Assembly: GCF_014905415.1 (NCBI RefSeq)
Contig: NZ_BNEO01000009.1
Coordinates: forward strand, 1 to 64,000
Direction: 5' to 3'
DNA: 64,000 bases
Source: Virgibacillus salexigens
Lineage (GTDB): Bacteria; Bacillota; Bacilli; Bacillales; Amphibacillaceae
A program made the translations under genes and the position numbers. The stretch's first letter is position 1. Each line of letters begins with the position of its first letter. The notes under the pieces were generated by a model. That model worked only from the letters and a program-made list of their open reading frames with translations. It was not told the DNA's origin and did no database searches. Below, piece by piece: positions 50,882-59,373 of this stretch.

Positions 50882-50930
50882 TTCAATTAACGGGCGCGAT
50901 TGTTGAGCAACACAGGTAGAAAACAATAGT
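50882..50930 (+). repeat. Cassette-associated repeat, second copy before a toxin locus
   Basis: TTCAATTAACGGGCGCGATT then GTTGAGCAACACAGGTAGAA; very close to 44240. It opens the segment 50882-51290, a diverged duplicate of 44240-44640. Confidence 0.7.
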
Positions 50931-50950
50931 TCTTTTATAAACCAACAGTA

Positions 50951-50999
50951 AAAGGGTGATACATATTGTACATGTACAATATGTATCACCCTTTATTTT
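50951..50999. terminator. Long perfect hairpin before toxin locus 2
   Basis: 18-bp arms (50954-50971 and 50974-50991) around AT, followed by TTTATTTTT. Differs from the 44310 copy by a paired T/A for C/G change. Confidence 0.8.
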
Positions 51000-51050
51000 T
51001 TATGACTTTTTACGGTTTAGGTCTTGATAATTTTTGAGGGGGGTGATAAT

Positions 51051-51131
51051 ATGACAGTATTTGAAGCATTGGTTTTGATGATTTCTTTCGCAATCTTAAT
51101 TGTAGCTATACTGTCACAACAAAAAAAGTAA
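51051..51131 (+). CDS. Type I toxin, holin-like small membrane peptide (copy 2)
   Basis: 26-aa peptide starting MTVFEALVLMISFA with a hydrophobic core and basic end SQQKK; homologous to the peptide at 44412. GAGGGGGGTGA ribosome site. The same flanking structures (upstream hairpin, bidirectional terminator, antisense promoter) are present. Confidence 0.85.
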   Translation: MTVFEALVLMISFAILIVAILSQQKK

Positions 51132-51175
51132 CCACCCATTAAACGCCTAGCGAGCATTTGGGTTGGTTACTTTTC
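51118..51175. terminator. Bidirectional terminator, toxin locus 2
   Basis: AAAAGTAACCACCC pairs with GGGTTGGTTACTTTT (11 bp plus three G-C pairs across a bulge). Sequence differs from copy 1 but the fold is kept. Confidence 0.75.
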
Positions 51176-51272
51176 TAACTTAGACATGTGAGCTGCCCCC
51201 TTGAAGGGCTTTTACACATTAGACCGTTCCATGTAACAGCATGGGCGGTCTTTTATTATCATATGACCTTCT
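51118..51272 (-). ncRNA. Candidate antisense antitoxin RNA, copy 2
   Basis: Minus-strand TATACT (51284-51279) would start an RNA near 51272. The 5' hairpin (plus strand GACCGTTCCATG/CATGGGCGGTC, 51222-51250) keeps the copy-1 structure with paired changes in the upper stem (GGTG/CACC there, CATG/CATG here). The AGCTGCCCCCTTGAAGGGCT block is shared. The gap 51290-51488 holds no gene. Confidence 0.6.
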
Positions 51273-51488
51273 ACAAATAGTATACCTCATTTTCATCATT
51301 AAATAAACATGTATGGTTTATAAATGGATGGTTATAGAATAAAGCCAAAAAATAATATGCCAACTTTTAAAGTGTAAATTTTGAGCACTTTATTATAAAG
51401 TGGGTTTGTGTTATTTAAATGCCTTTTGTGTTATCTTTAAAGAAAACAATACATATTCTAATAGAATTTTAAAAGTGAGGTTGTATGA

Positions 51489-53267
51489 ATGAATGAAATT
51501 ATGTTTCACCAACGAACAGGCATAAATATTCAAGAAAAGGCAAATTTAATCTGGAGTATAGCAGATTCAATTCGAGGATTATATAAACCGCATCAGTATG
51601 GGGAAGTCATACTTCCAATGACTGTTATAAAGCGCTTTCACGATACGTTGTTACCAACTAGAGATAAAGTACAAGAAACCTATCAAAAAGTAAAACATTT
51701 AGAAGTGAAAGAAGGATTCCTACAAAAAGCTTCTGGATATGGGTTTTATAATGTAAGCAATTTTACTTTTGAACGTCTTCTTGCTGAACCGGATAATATG
51801 GAAGAAAACTTTCTAGCCTATTTAAATGGGTTTTCTGAAAATGTCCAAGACGTTTTAAAGAACTTTGAATTTGAACGAGAGATAAAAAAGCTTGCCAATA
51901 ATGATAAATTATTCTTTATCATCCAAGAGTTTAATTCGGAAAAGGCATACATGGGGCCAGACAGAATTACAAGCACCGATATGGGGTACATATTTGAAGA
52001 ACTCATCAAGAAGTTTTCTGAAAGCTATGATGAGGAAGCAGGTTCTCACTTTACCAGTCGTGACATAATTTACCTCATGACAGATCTATTAATTGCAGAA
52101 GAGAAAGATGTATTAATTGATGAAGGCGTTGCCAAAACAGTATATGACCAGACAATGGGTACTTCCCAAATGTTGAGCGCAATGGAGGAAAGATTGAAAG
52201 CATTGGATGCTGAGGCAGATGTTACTACGTTTGGACAGGAAATTAATGAACAAACCTTTGCTATTGCCAAGGCTGATACGATGATTCGAAATGGCGATTC
52301 GAATAATATGAGACTAGGAAACACGCTAACGGAGGATCAATTCGAAGGTTATACCTTCGACTATTGTATTTCCAATCCACCGTTTGGAACTGACTGGAAA
52401 TCAGAGTATAAAAAGGTGAAAGACGAACATGACCGTGGAGAAGCAGGTCGATTTGGTGTTGGGCTACCCAAGAAGAATGATGGTCAACTCCTCTTTTTAT
52501 TAAATGGGTTAAGTAAACTTAAAGACACTGGGCGAATGGCAATTATACATAATGGTTCAGCTTTATTCAGTGGAAATGTCGGTGGTGGAGAAAGTGAAAT
52601 CCGTCGTCATGTCATTGAGAATGATTATTTAGAAGCTATTGTCCAGCTGCCTAATGATTCCTTTTACAACACGGGTATTGCTACATATGTATGGGTTTTA
52701 ACCAAAGAGAAACCAAAACATCGTATTGGAAAAATACAGTTGGTTGATGCTTCCAATATGTATGAAAAAAGAAGGAAAAATATCGGTAGTAAACGAGTTG
52801 ACATCAGTGAAGCTTGCCGTGAAATAATTGTAAAAGCATATGGGGAATTTTTAAATAAAGAATATTCTATAGGCGAAAGAATGCTTGAATCGAAAATATT
52901 AGACAACGAGGATTTTGGTTTATATAAAGTAACCGTGGAAACACCACAGTATGACGAAGAAGGAAATATTGTGCTGAAAAAGAATAAACCTATAGCAGAT
53001 AAAGATAAAAGAGACACAGAGGAAATTCCATTAAAAGAGAACATTCAAGCATATGTGGAAAAAGAAATAAAGCCATTTAATCCTGATGCTTGGGTTGATG
53101 AGAAGAAAACTAAAATTGGATACGAAATACCATTCACACGTCTTTTCTATAAATTTGAACAACCAGAAAAAGCCGATGATATTGCTGCACGTATTAGAGA
53201 AATAGAAAAAGAGATTGTGAAATCCTTTGAAGCCTTGTCAGGTGAGGAGGTAAAAGTGAATGATTAG
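51489..53267 (+). CDS. hsdM: Type I restriction-modification methyltransferase subunit HsdM
   Basis: 592-aa N6-adenine methyltransferase subunit. N-terminal helical HsdM domain (NLIWSIADSIRGLYKPHQYG), SAM-binding area HFTSRDIIYLMTDLL ... YDQTMGTSQMLSAM, and catalytic NPPF (N296) in CISNPPFGTDWK. Longer than average because of the spacer at 190-280 and an extended C-terminus. First gene of an hsdM-S-R operon; overlaps hsdS by 8 nt. Confidence 0.95.
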   Translation: MNEIMFHQRTGINIQEKANLIWSIADSIRGLYKPHQYGEVILPMTVIKRFHDTLLPTRDKVQETYQKVKHLEVKEGFLQKASGYGFYNVSNFTFERLLAEPDNMEENFLAYLNGFSENVQDVLKNFEFEREIKKLANNDKLFFIIQEFNSEKAYMGPDRITSTDMGYIFEELIKKFSESYDEEAGSHFTSRDIIYLMTDLLIAEEKDVLIDEGVAKTVYDQTMGTSQMLSAMEERLKALDAEADVTTFGQEINEQTFAIAKADTMIRNGDSNNMRLGNTLTEDQFEGYTFDYCISNPPFGTDWKSEYKKVKDEHDRGEAGRFGVGLPKKNDGQLLFLLNGLSKLKDTGRMAIIHNGSALFSGNVGGGESEIRRHVIENDYLEAIVQLPNDSFYNTGIATYVWVLTKEKPKHRIGKIQLVDASNMYEKRRKNIGSKRVDISEACREIIVKAYGEFLNKEYSIGERMLESKILDNEDFGLYKVTVETPQYDEEGNIVLKKNKPIADKDKRDTEEIPLKENIQAYVEKEIKPFNPDAWVDEKKTKIGYEIPFTRLFYKFEQPEKADDIAARIREIEKEIVKSFEALSGEEVKVND

Positions 53268-54546
53268 GGAAATGGTAGATAGCGAGATTGAATGGATAGG
53301 GGATATTCCTAATGATTGGAGTGTATTAAGTTTTAAATATATAATGCAAAAGAAAAAGGAAATATGTAAAAAATACAATGGTGAAAATATACTATCCCTT
53401 ACAAAAAAAGGAGTTATAATTAGGGATTTAAATAACCCTACTGGAAAAATGCCAGGAAGTTTTGATGGTTATCAAAAATTGAAAAAAGGAAATATATTAT
53501 TATGTTTATTTGATATAGATGTTACACCAAGATGCGTTGGAATAATAAAATATGAAGGTTTAACTAGTCCAGCTTATAGTCAATTTGAACTCAAAGAGAG
53601 TAATTCATTAAGATATTACAATTATTTATTGACCTTTTTAGATGATAAAAAAGTTTTATTACATTTAACAAAAAGTCTAAGAAATACATTAACCGAGAAT
53701 GATTTTGGTCAAATGAAAACAATTCAACCACCTTTCGAAACACAACAAAAAGTAGCCAATTTCCTTGATAATAAAGTTTCACAAATTGATTCCATTATCG
53801 AGAAAACAAAACAGTCTATTGAGGAATTGAAAAAGTATAAACAATCGTTAATTACTGAGACAGTAACAAAAGGCTTGTATTCAGACATTGAAATGAAAGA
53901 AAGTGGGGTAAATTGGATAGGGAGTATTCCAAAACATTGGGGTCTATCATATTTTAAATATGAAATATATATAAGAGCAAGACTTGGTTGGAAAGGTTTA
54001 AAAGCCCAAGAATATGTTGATAAAGGTATTGCATTTTTATCTACTCCTAACATAAAAGGAGAATATATTGAATTCAACAACGTTAATTATATAACAAGAG
54101 AGAGATATGAAGAGTCTCCGGAAATTAAATTATCAAAAAGCGATGTATTATTGACTAAAGATGGGTCAACTTTAGGTACTGTAAATGTTGTTAGATCTTT
54201 AAATGAAGAAGCCACAGTAAATAGTTCTATAGCGGTATTAACACCTTCTGATAATTTAGATGCGATATATTTATACTATTTGATAATGAGTGATTATATT
54301 CAAAATGATATTCGGTTAAAAAAGGATGGAATGGGCGTGCCACATTTATTCCAAAAAGACATTAGACAATTTCGATTGATTCTTCCACCATTGGATGAGC
54401 AAAGGCAAATTTCCATCTATTTAGATGATAAAGTGCAGTCAATTAATCGGATTATAAGTAACAAGGATAAATTGATATTCGAGTTGGAAAACTACAAAAA
54501 ATCACTCATCTACGAATATGTCACAGGAAAAAAGGAGGTCATTTAA
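53260..54546 (+). CDS. hsdS: Type I specificity subunit HsdS
   Basis: 428-aa DNA-recognition subunit with two target-recognition domains introduced by parallel motifs (EIEWIGDIPNDWSVL at the start, GVNWIGSIPKHWGLS near 215). Each is followed by a conserved coiled-coil spacer (FETQQKVANFLDNKVSQIDS, then LDEQRQISIYLDDKVQSINR). The recognition site is bipartite and cannot be read from sequence. Confidence 0.94.
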   Translation: MIREMVDSEIEWIGDIPNDWSVLSFKYIMQKKKEICKKYNGENILSLTKKGVIIRDLNNPTGKMPGSFDGYQKLKKGNILLCLFDIDVTPRCVGIIKYEGLTSPAYSQFELKESNSLRYYNYLLTFLDDKKVLLHLTKSLRNTLTENDFGQMKTIQPPFETQQKVANFLDNKVSQIDSIIEKTKQSIEELKKYKQSLITETVTKGLYSDIEMKESGVNWIGSIPKHWGLSYFKYEIYIRARLGWKGLKAQEYVDKGIAFLSTPNIKGEYIEFNNVNYITRERYEESPEIKLSKSDVLLTKDGSTLGTVNVVRSLNEEATVNSSIAVLTPSDNLDAIYLYYLIMSDYIQNDIRLKKDGMGVPHLFQKDIRQFRLILPPLDEQRQISIYLDDKVQSINRIISNKDKLIFELENYKKSLIYEYVTGKKEVI

Positions 54547-57500
54547 TTGGCTTTTGAAGACACGGAAAAACGCTTTGAAGAAGATATTGAAACATACCTA
54601 TTAACGGGAGGTGGGTATGTAAAAGGCAATCAAGCAAACTATGATAAAGAAAAAGCTATTGATATCCATCAATTAATAGAATTTATACAAGAAACACAAC
54701 AAAAAGCATGGGTTCGATATAACAAAATATACGGAGAACAAGCTCCCAAACAGTTGTATAGGCGGTTGAATGATGAAATTGATTCTAACGGTATTTTGCA
54801 TGTACTACGAAATGGCATTACAGATCGTGGGGTCAAATTGAAAATTGCCTTCTTTAAACCTGACTCCACTTTAAATGAAAAGACCATACAAAATTACCAA
54901 TCCAATAAATTAGCGGTTACGCGTCAGTTTGCTTATACAACAGCAAATCATAATTCTTTGGATATGGTCTTATCACTTAATGGGATTCCGATTGTCGCAA
55001 TGGAATTAAAGAATCAAATCAAAGGACAATCAGTGGAACATGGTAAGAAGCAATTTATGTATGACCGTGATCCAAGAGAGAAATTATTTCAGTTTAATAA
55101 ACGTGTTCTCGTTTATTTTGTTGCTGATTTAAATGAAGTATGGATGACAACAAAGCTAGATGGTAAAGACACCTTCTTTTTACCTTTTAATCAAGGGTCG
55201 AACGGTGCTGGAGATGTTGGCGGTGCAGGAAACCCCCCAAATCCAGATGGTTATATTACGTCCTATCTATGGGGAAAAGTACTTCAAAAAGATAGCCTAA
55301 TGAACATTATTCATCGTTTTATGCACTTGGAAGTGAAAAAACAAAAGATATTAAAAAAAGGACGCGGGCAAAATAAAGTGAGTTCAAAATTGATTTTCCC
55401 TCGTTTCCACCAGCTAGATGTCGTTCGAAAACTGGTTCACACTGTTCGGTTAAAAGGTAGCGGGGATAATTATTTAATTCAACATAGTGCAGGGTCTGGA
55501 AAATCCAATAGTATCGCATGGTTAGCGTATCATCTCGCTAGCTTACATGGCGATGATGATAAGAGTATATTTAATTCGGTTATCGTTGTGACAGACCGGA
55601 CTGTTTTAGATCGTCAATTACAAGACACAATCTCTAGCTTTGATCACACGGATGGATTAGTGGAAACAATTGGAGAAAGAAAAACATCAAGGGATTTAAA
55701 AGATGCTATTAATGATGGCAAACGCATTATCATTACAACACTGCAAAAGTTCCCTGTTATTTATGAAGAGGTGGATGTCAATCAAGGAAACCGATTTGCG
55801 GTTCTTGTAGATGAAGCACATTCCTCACAGACAGGAACAAGTGCTAAAAAGTTAAAGGCAGCACTTGCTGATACTGAAGATGCTTTAAGGGAATATGCGG
55901 AGCTGGAAGCTGAAATTGAGGAAAAAACGCCAGATCAAGAAGATAAACTTGTACAAGAGCTTTTATCACATGGAAGCCATGATAATTTAAGCTTCTTTGC
56001 TTTTACAGCAACCCCTAAAGAAAAAACACTTGAGATGTTTGGAACAAAACAATCCGATGATTCGTTTCGACCGTTTCATATTTATAGCATGAGGCAAGCA
56101 ATTGAAGAAGGGTTTATTTTAGATGTACTGCAAAACTATATGACCTATCAAATGTCTTATAAAATTGCGAAGAATACACCAGATAACCCAGAATTATCAA
56201 CAACTCAGGGTGTAAAAGCTATTAGACGATATCAGTCCTTGCACTCTCATAATTTACAACAGAAAACAGCCATTATGATTGAGCATTTCCGAAATGTAAC
56301 ACAACATGAAATTGGCGGCAGAGCCAAAGCGATGGTGGTCACAGCTTCACGTTTACATGCTGTTCGTTATTTCTTTGAATTTAAGCGTTATATTGAGAAT
56401 AAAGGATATGACGATATGGATGTGCTCGTCGCATTTTCCGGAACAGTCCAGGATGAAAATGAAGAGTACACTGAAGAGCAATTAAACAAAACAAAAGACG
56501 GCAAACGTGTGAAGGAAAATCAGCTAAAAGAAACATTTCATACCGATGAATTCAATGTTCTAGTAGTTGCCGAGAAATATCAAACTGGGTTTGACGAACC
56601 GTTACTGCATACCATGTTTGTTGATAAAAAACTTTCTGGTGTGAAGGCTGTCCAAACTCTTTCCCGGTTGAATCGTACGCATCCAGGTAAAAACAATACT
56701 TTTATATTGGATTTTGTGAATGAAGCAGACGATATTCAGAAGGCTTTTCAGCCATTTTATGAAGTAACAGAACTAGACAAGGAAATTGATGTTAACCTTA
56801 TCTATGATACGAAAACAAAGCTGAGAAATTATAAAATCTATAACGATCAAGACATAAAAAAACTCACTAAAATTTATTTGAAAAATGGCAGCCAATCAGA
56901 TAAGGATTTGGGAAGAATAGCGAGTCACTTGATACCAATTATTAAAAGATATGAGGAACTAGACGACCAGCAGCAATATGAGTTTCGAGTGACAGTTCGT
57001 AATTTTAATAAATGGTATTCCTACATTACACAATTAACAAGGATGTTTGATAAAGAGTTGCATGAGGAATTTATCTTCAATTCTTATTTGATTAAATTCA
57101 TTCCCAAGAATAGTACTGAAAAAATTGATATTAAAGACAAAGTGAAACTGGAGTATTACAAGCTGGAACAAACCTTTAATGGGGATATCGCATTAGAAAA
57201 AAATACAAATGGCTACCAATTAAGTAACCCAGATAACGTAGAGACTGGAATTAAACCACCAGAAGATGATGATTTACTAGAAAATATCGTAAGACGAGTT
57301 AATGAAAAATATGATGGTAAAATATCTGAATCTGATCGTGTTATTATTGAAGGAGTTACACGTAAAGCGAAAGAATCCAATGATCGATTAAAGAGCCTTG
57401 CAAGAAATAATGATGAGGAAATGTTTGAAAAAAGTCTGTTTCCTGGGGTTTTCGAAAAGGCTTCTCAAGACTTATATATGGAACAAATGGACTCTTATTC

Positions 57501-57585
57501 GAAACTATTTGAAGATAAATCGTATTATAATACGATTATGATGGCAGTTGCGAAAGAGATTTATAAGGAATTAAGAAGTGAATAA
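54547..57585 (+). CDS. hsdR: Type I restriction endonuclease subunit HsdR
   Basis: 1012-aa motor nuclease. N-terminal PD-(D/E)xK nuclease (SLDMVLSLNGIPIVAMELKN), SF2 translocase with Walker A HSAGSGKSNS (around 315), motif II VLVDEAHSSQ (around 421) and motif III FTATPKEKT, and C-terminal helical domain. TTG start after AAGGAGGTCATTTAA. Full length, no defects seen; the R-M system is probably active. Confidence 0.95.
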   Translation: MAFEDTEKRFEEDIETYLLTGGGYVKGNQANYDKEKAIDIHQLIEFIQETQQKAWVRYNKIYGEQAPKQLYRRLNDEIDSNGILHVLRNGITDRGVKLKIAFFKPDSTLNEKTIQNYQSNKLAVTRQFAYTTANHNSLDMVLSLNGIPIVAMELKNQIKGQSVEHGKKQFMYDRDPREKLFQFNKRVLVYFVADLNEVWMTTKLDGKDTFFLPFNQGSNGAGDVGGAGNPPNPDGYITSYLWGKVLQKDSLMNIIHRFMHLEVKKQKILKKGRGQNKVSSKLIFPRFHQLDVVRKLVHTVRLKGSGDNYLIQHSAGSGKSNSIAWLAYHLASLHGDDDKSIFNSVIVVTDRTVLDRQLQDTISSFDHTDGLVETIGERKTSRDLKDAINDGKRIIITTLQKFPVIYEEVDVNQGNRFAVLVDEAHSSQTGTSAKKLKAALADTEDALREYAELEAEIEEKTPDQEDKLVQELLSHGSHDNLSFFAFTATPKEKTLEMFGTKQSDDSFRPFHIYSMRQAIEEGFILDVLQNYMTYQMSYKIAKNTPDNPELSTTQGVKAIRRYQSLHSHNLQQKTAIMIEHFRNVTQHEIGGRAKAMVVTASRLHAVRYFFEFKRYIENKGYDDMDVLVAFSGTVQDENEEYTEEQLNKTKDGKRVKENQLKETFHTDEFNVLVVAEKYQTGFDEPLLHTMFVDKKLSGVKAVQTLSRLNRTHPGKNNTFILDFVNEADDIQKAFQPFYEVTELDKEIDVNLIYDTKTKLRNYKIYNDQDIKKLTKIYLKNGSQSDKDLGRIASHLIPIIKRYEELDDQQQYEFRVTVRNFNKWYSYITQLTRMFDKELHEEFIFNSYLIKFIPKNSTEKIDIKDKVKLEYYKLEQTFNGDIALEKNTNGYQLSNPDNVETGIKPPEDDDLLENIVRRVNEKYDGKISESDRVIIEGVTRKAKESNDRLKSLARNNDEEMFEKSLFPGVFEKASQDLYMEQMDSYSKLFEDKSYYNTIMMAVAKEIYKELRSE

Positions 57586-57607
57586 AAAGAAGTTTGAGGT
57601 GTAATCG

Positions 57608-57919
57608 ATGAGTACAAAAAGTCATCAACCATATAAATCTGTCCGTATTTATCCAGAGGATTTTCAAGAATTTAAAGAAATTGCCTTTTATCAAGATAAG
57701 AAGATAATCGAAGTGATTTCAGAGTCGCTCTCGCTGCTTAAGCAAAAGGTGAATTTGGATAAAGAAATTGATATTCATCTGACAACAAAGCCTTCAGAGA
57801 TAAAGAAATGCATTGAAGGTATTGAGTTGCTTATAGCAAATCAAAGTGCAAATAAAAATTCAAATGCGATAGACCTTGAAGATAATGACTTCTATAGGAA
57901 GTTGAAGGGGCTAACTTAA
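57608..57919 (+). CDS. Small RHH-like protein of the defence operon
   Basis: 103-aa protein starting 22 nt after hsdR. The N-terminus (YKSVRIYPEDFQEFKEIAFY, then KKIIEVISESLSLLKQ) has a ribbon-helix-helix-like strand-helix-helix order. The rest is helical and acidic. Could regulate the hsd or SIR2-HerA genes, or be an uncharacterised part of either system. Confidence 0.6.
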   Translation: MSTKSHQPYKSVRIYPEDFQEFKEIAFYQDKKIIEVISESLSLLKQKVNLDKEIDIHLTTKPSEIKKCIEGIELLIANQSANKNSNAIDLEDNDFYRKLKGLT

Positions 57920-57978
57920 ATCATTGTTTAGGATAAGGTTTATAGATTTCTAATTTATAAAATAGGGGGCGGTAAAGT

Positions 57979-59373
57979 TTGAATAGCTCGGTTGTTGAAG
58001 TATTAAAAGAGAGCTTAATAGAGAAAAACGTAACTTTTCTTCTCGGTGCGGGAGCATCAGCACCGTATTTTTCATCTTTGGGTAACTTTGAGGAAATACT
58101 ATCAAATGAGAATATAGATTATCGAGGTAAGAAATTAGTGAAAGCACTTTTTTATTATCAATCTATAAGGGATAACGTATATTTACATCATTTTATGTTT
58201 GATAAATGCTGTTGCAATGATAAAAAAGACTTAATGCTGTCTATCATAGATGAATATTCTAGATTTATTCACAATGGGATAGAATTTTTAAAGGTAAGAA
58301 ATAGTAGGATTTCACCTAAAAGATTTAATGTGATTACTACCAATTATGATCTATTTATAGAGTCTTCAATTGACCGGCTACTCGAAATGAATCCCCGAAT
58401 ATTTTTTAATGACGGGACAAACGGGTATGGAAAAAGAGTTATAAGTACGGATAATTTTAATAAAACATTACTTTATTCGGGGGTATTCGATAATTATTCA
58501 AATGAGATGCCGGCCGTGAATTTAATTAAATGCCATGGCTCCATAAATTGGAAGGAATATGCGAAAAATAATAACCGTTCAAAAATACAGGTAGCAATTG
58601 AGGAGAATTTAATTTCTCCAATAAACAATGATTTAGAAATTGTTATACAAGAGATTAATCAATACTTTAAAGAGTTTCCATTTATTATGAATACTGACTC
58701 CCTAGAAAATCTTATTGAAAATATGAATAATATCGAATTAGTTAATGAAGGTTTGATTAACGAGTTAAATTTTATTGGTGAACATGCAGGCGAAAGTTTA
58801 TCGAAACTCATTGAAAAAGTTGAAGCACTACAGATTGTCTTACCGACTAAAGATAAATTCCAAACTACCTTGATAAAAGAACATTATTTTAGCATGCTAA
58901 GACTTCTTAGTTATGAACTTGAAAAAAAACAATCTCTACTGGTTGTATTTGGTTTTTCATTTCAGGATGAACATATATCAGAAATTGTACAGAGGTCGTT
59001 AAATAATCCAGCTCTTTTAGTTATTATCTTTTGTTTTACTGATAATGACAAAAGTAATATCATATCACAATTTAATTTTTCAATTGGGAATGTCCCAATT
59101 AATATAAAGTTCATTGAACCCAAAGATTTTTTAATAAAAGAAATGGATGAAGAAAATTATATGGAAGAGGAAGAAAACCAAGACGACTCAAATTTTACTG
59201 TAATAACAAATGAAGGTAGAGTATCTATATATTCAAATGTAGTATCAGAAAATGAAGCTGGAAATTCTGTTATTCCTGTACTGAATTTTTCGTCATTTAA
59301 TTCAATATTGGAAATGAATATTGTAAATAAATATATACCTATAGTGGATAAAGAAACAGGGGATACAGAATGA
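57979..59373 (+). CDS. SIR2-domain antiphage protein
   Basis: 464-aa protein with an N-terminal SIR2-like NADase domain: FLLGAGASAPYFSSLG (about 18-33), VITTNYDLFIESS (about 116) and KCHGSINWKEY (catalytic-type His near 186). The C-terminal ~200 residues are unassigned and acidic. By knowledge of SIR2-HerA (Nezha-type) systems, SIR2 depletes NAD+ or cuts nucleic acid on phage sensing while HerA assembles with it. Overlaps herA by 4 nt. TTG start after GGGGGCGG. Confidence 0.85.
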   Translation: MNSSVVEVLKESLIEKNVTFLLGAGASAPYFSSLGNFEEILSNENIDYRGKKLVKALFYYQSIRDNVYLHHFMFDKCCCNDKKDLMLSIIDEYSRFIHNGIEFLKVRNSRISPKRFNVITTNYDLFIESSIDRLLEMNPRIFFNDGTNGYGKRVISTDNFNKTLLYSGVFDNYSNEMPAVNLIKCHGSINWKEYAKNNNRSKIQVAIEENLISPINNDLEIVIQEINQYFKEFPFIMNTDSLENLIENMNNIELVNEGLINELNFIGEHAGESLSKLIEKVEALQIVLPTKDKFQTTLIKEHYFSMLRLLSYELEKKQSLLVVFGFSFQDEHISEIVQRSLNNPALLVIIFCFTDNDKSNIISQFNFSIGNVPINIKFIEPKDFLIKEMDEENYMEEEENQDDSNFTVITNEGRVSIYSNVVSENEAGNSVIPVLNFSSFNSILEMNIVNKYIPIVDKETGDTE

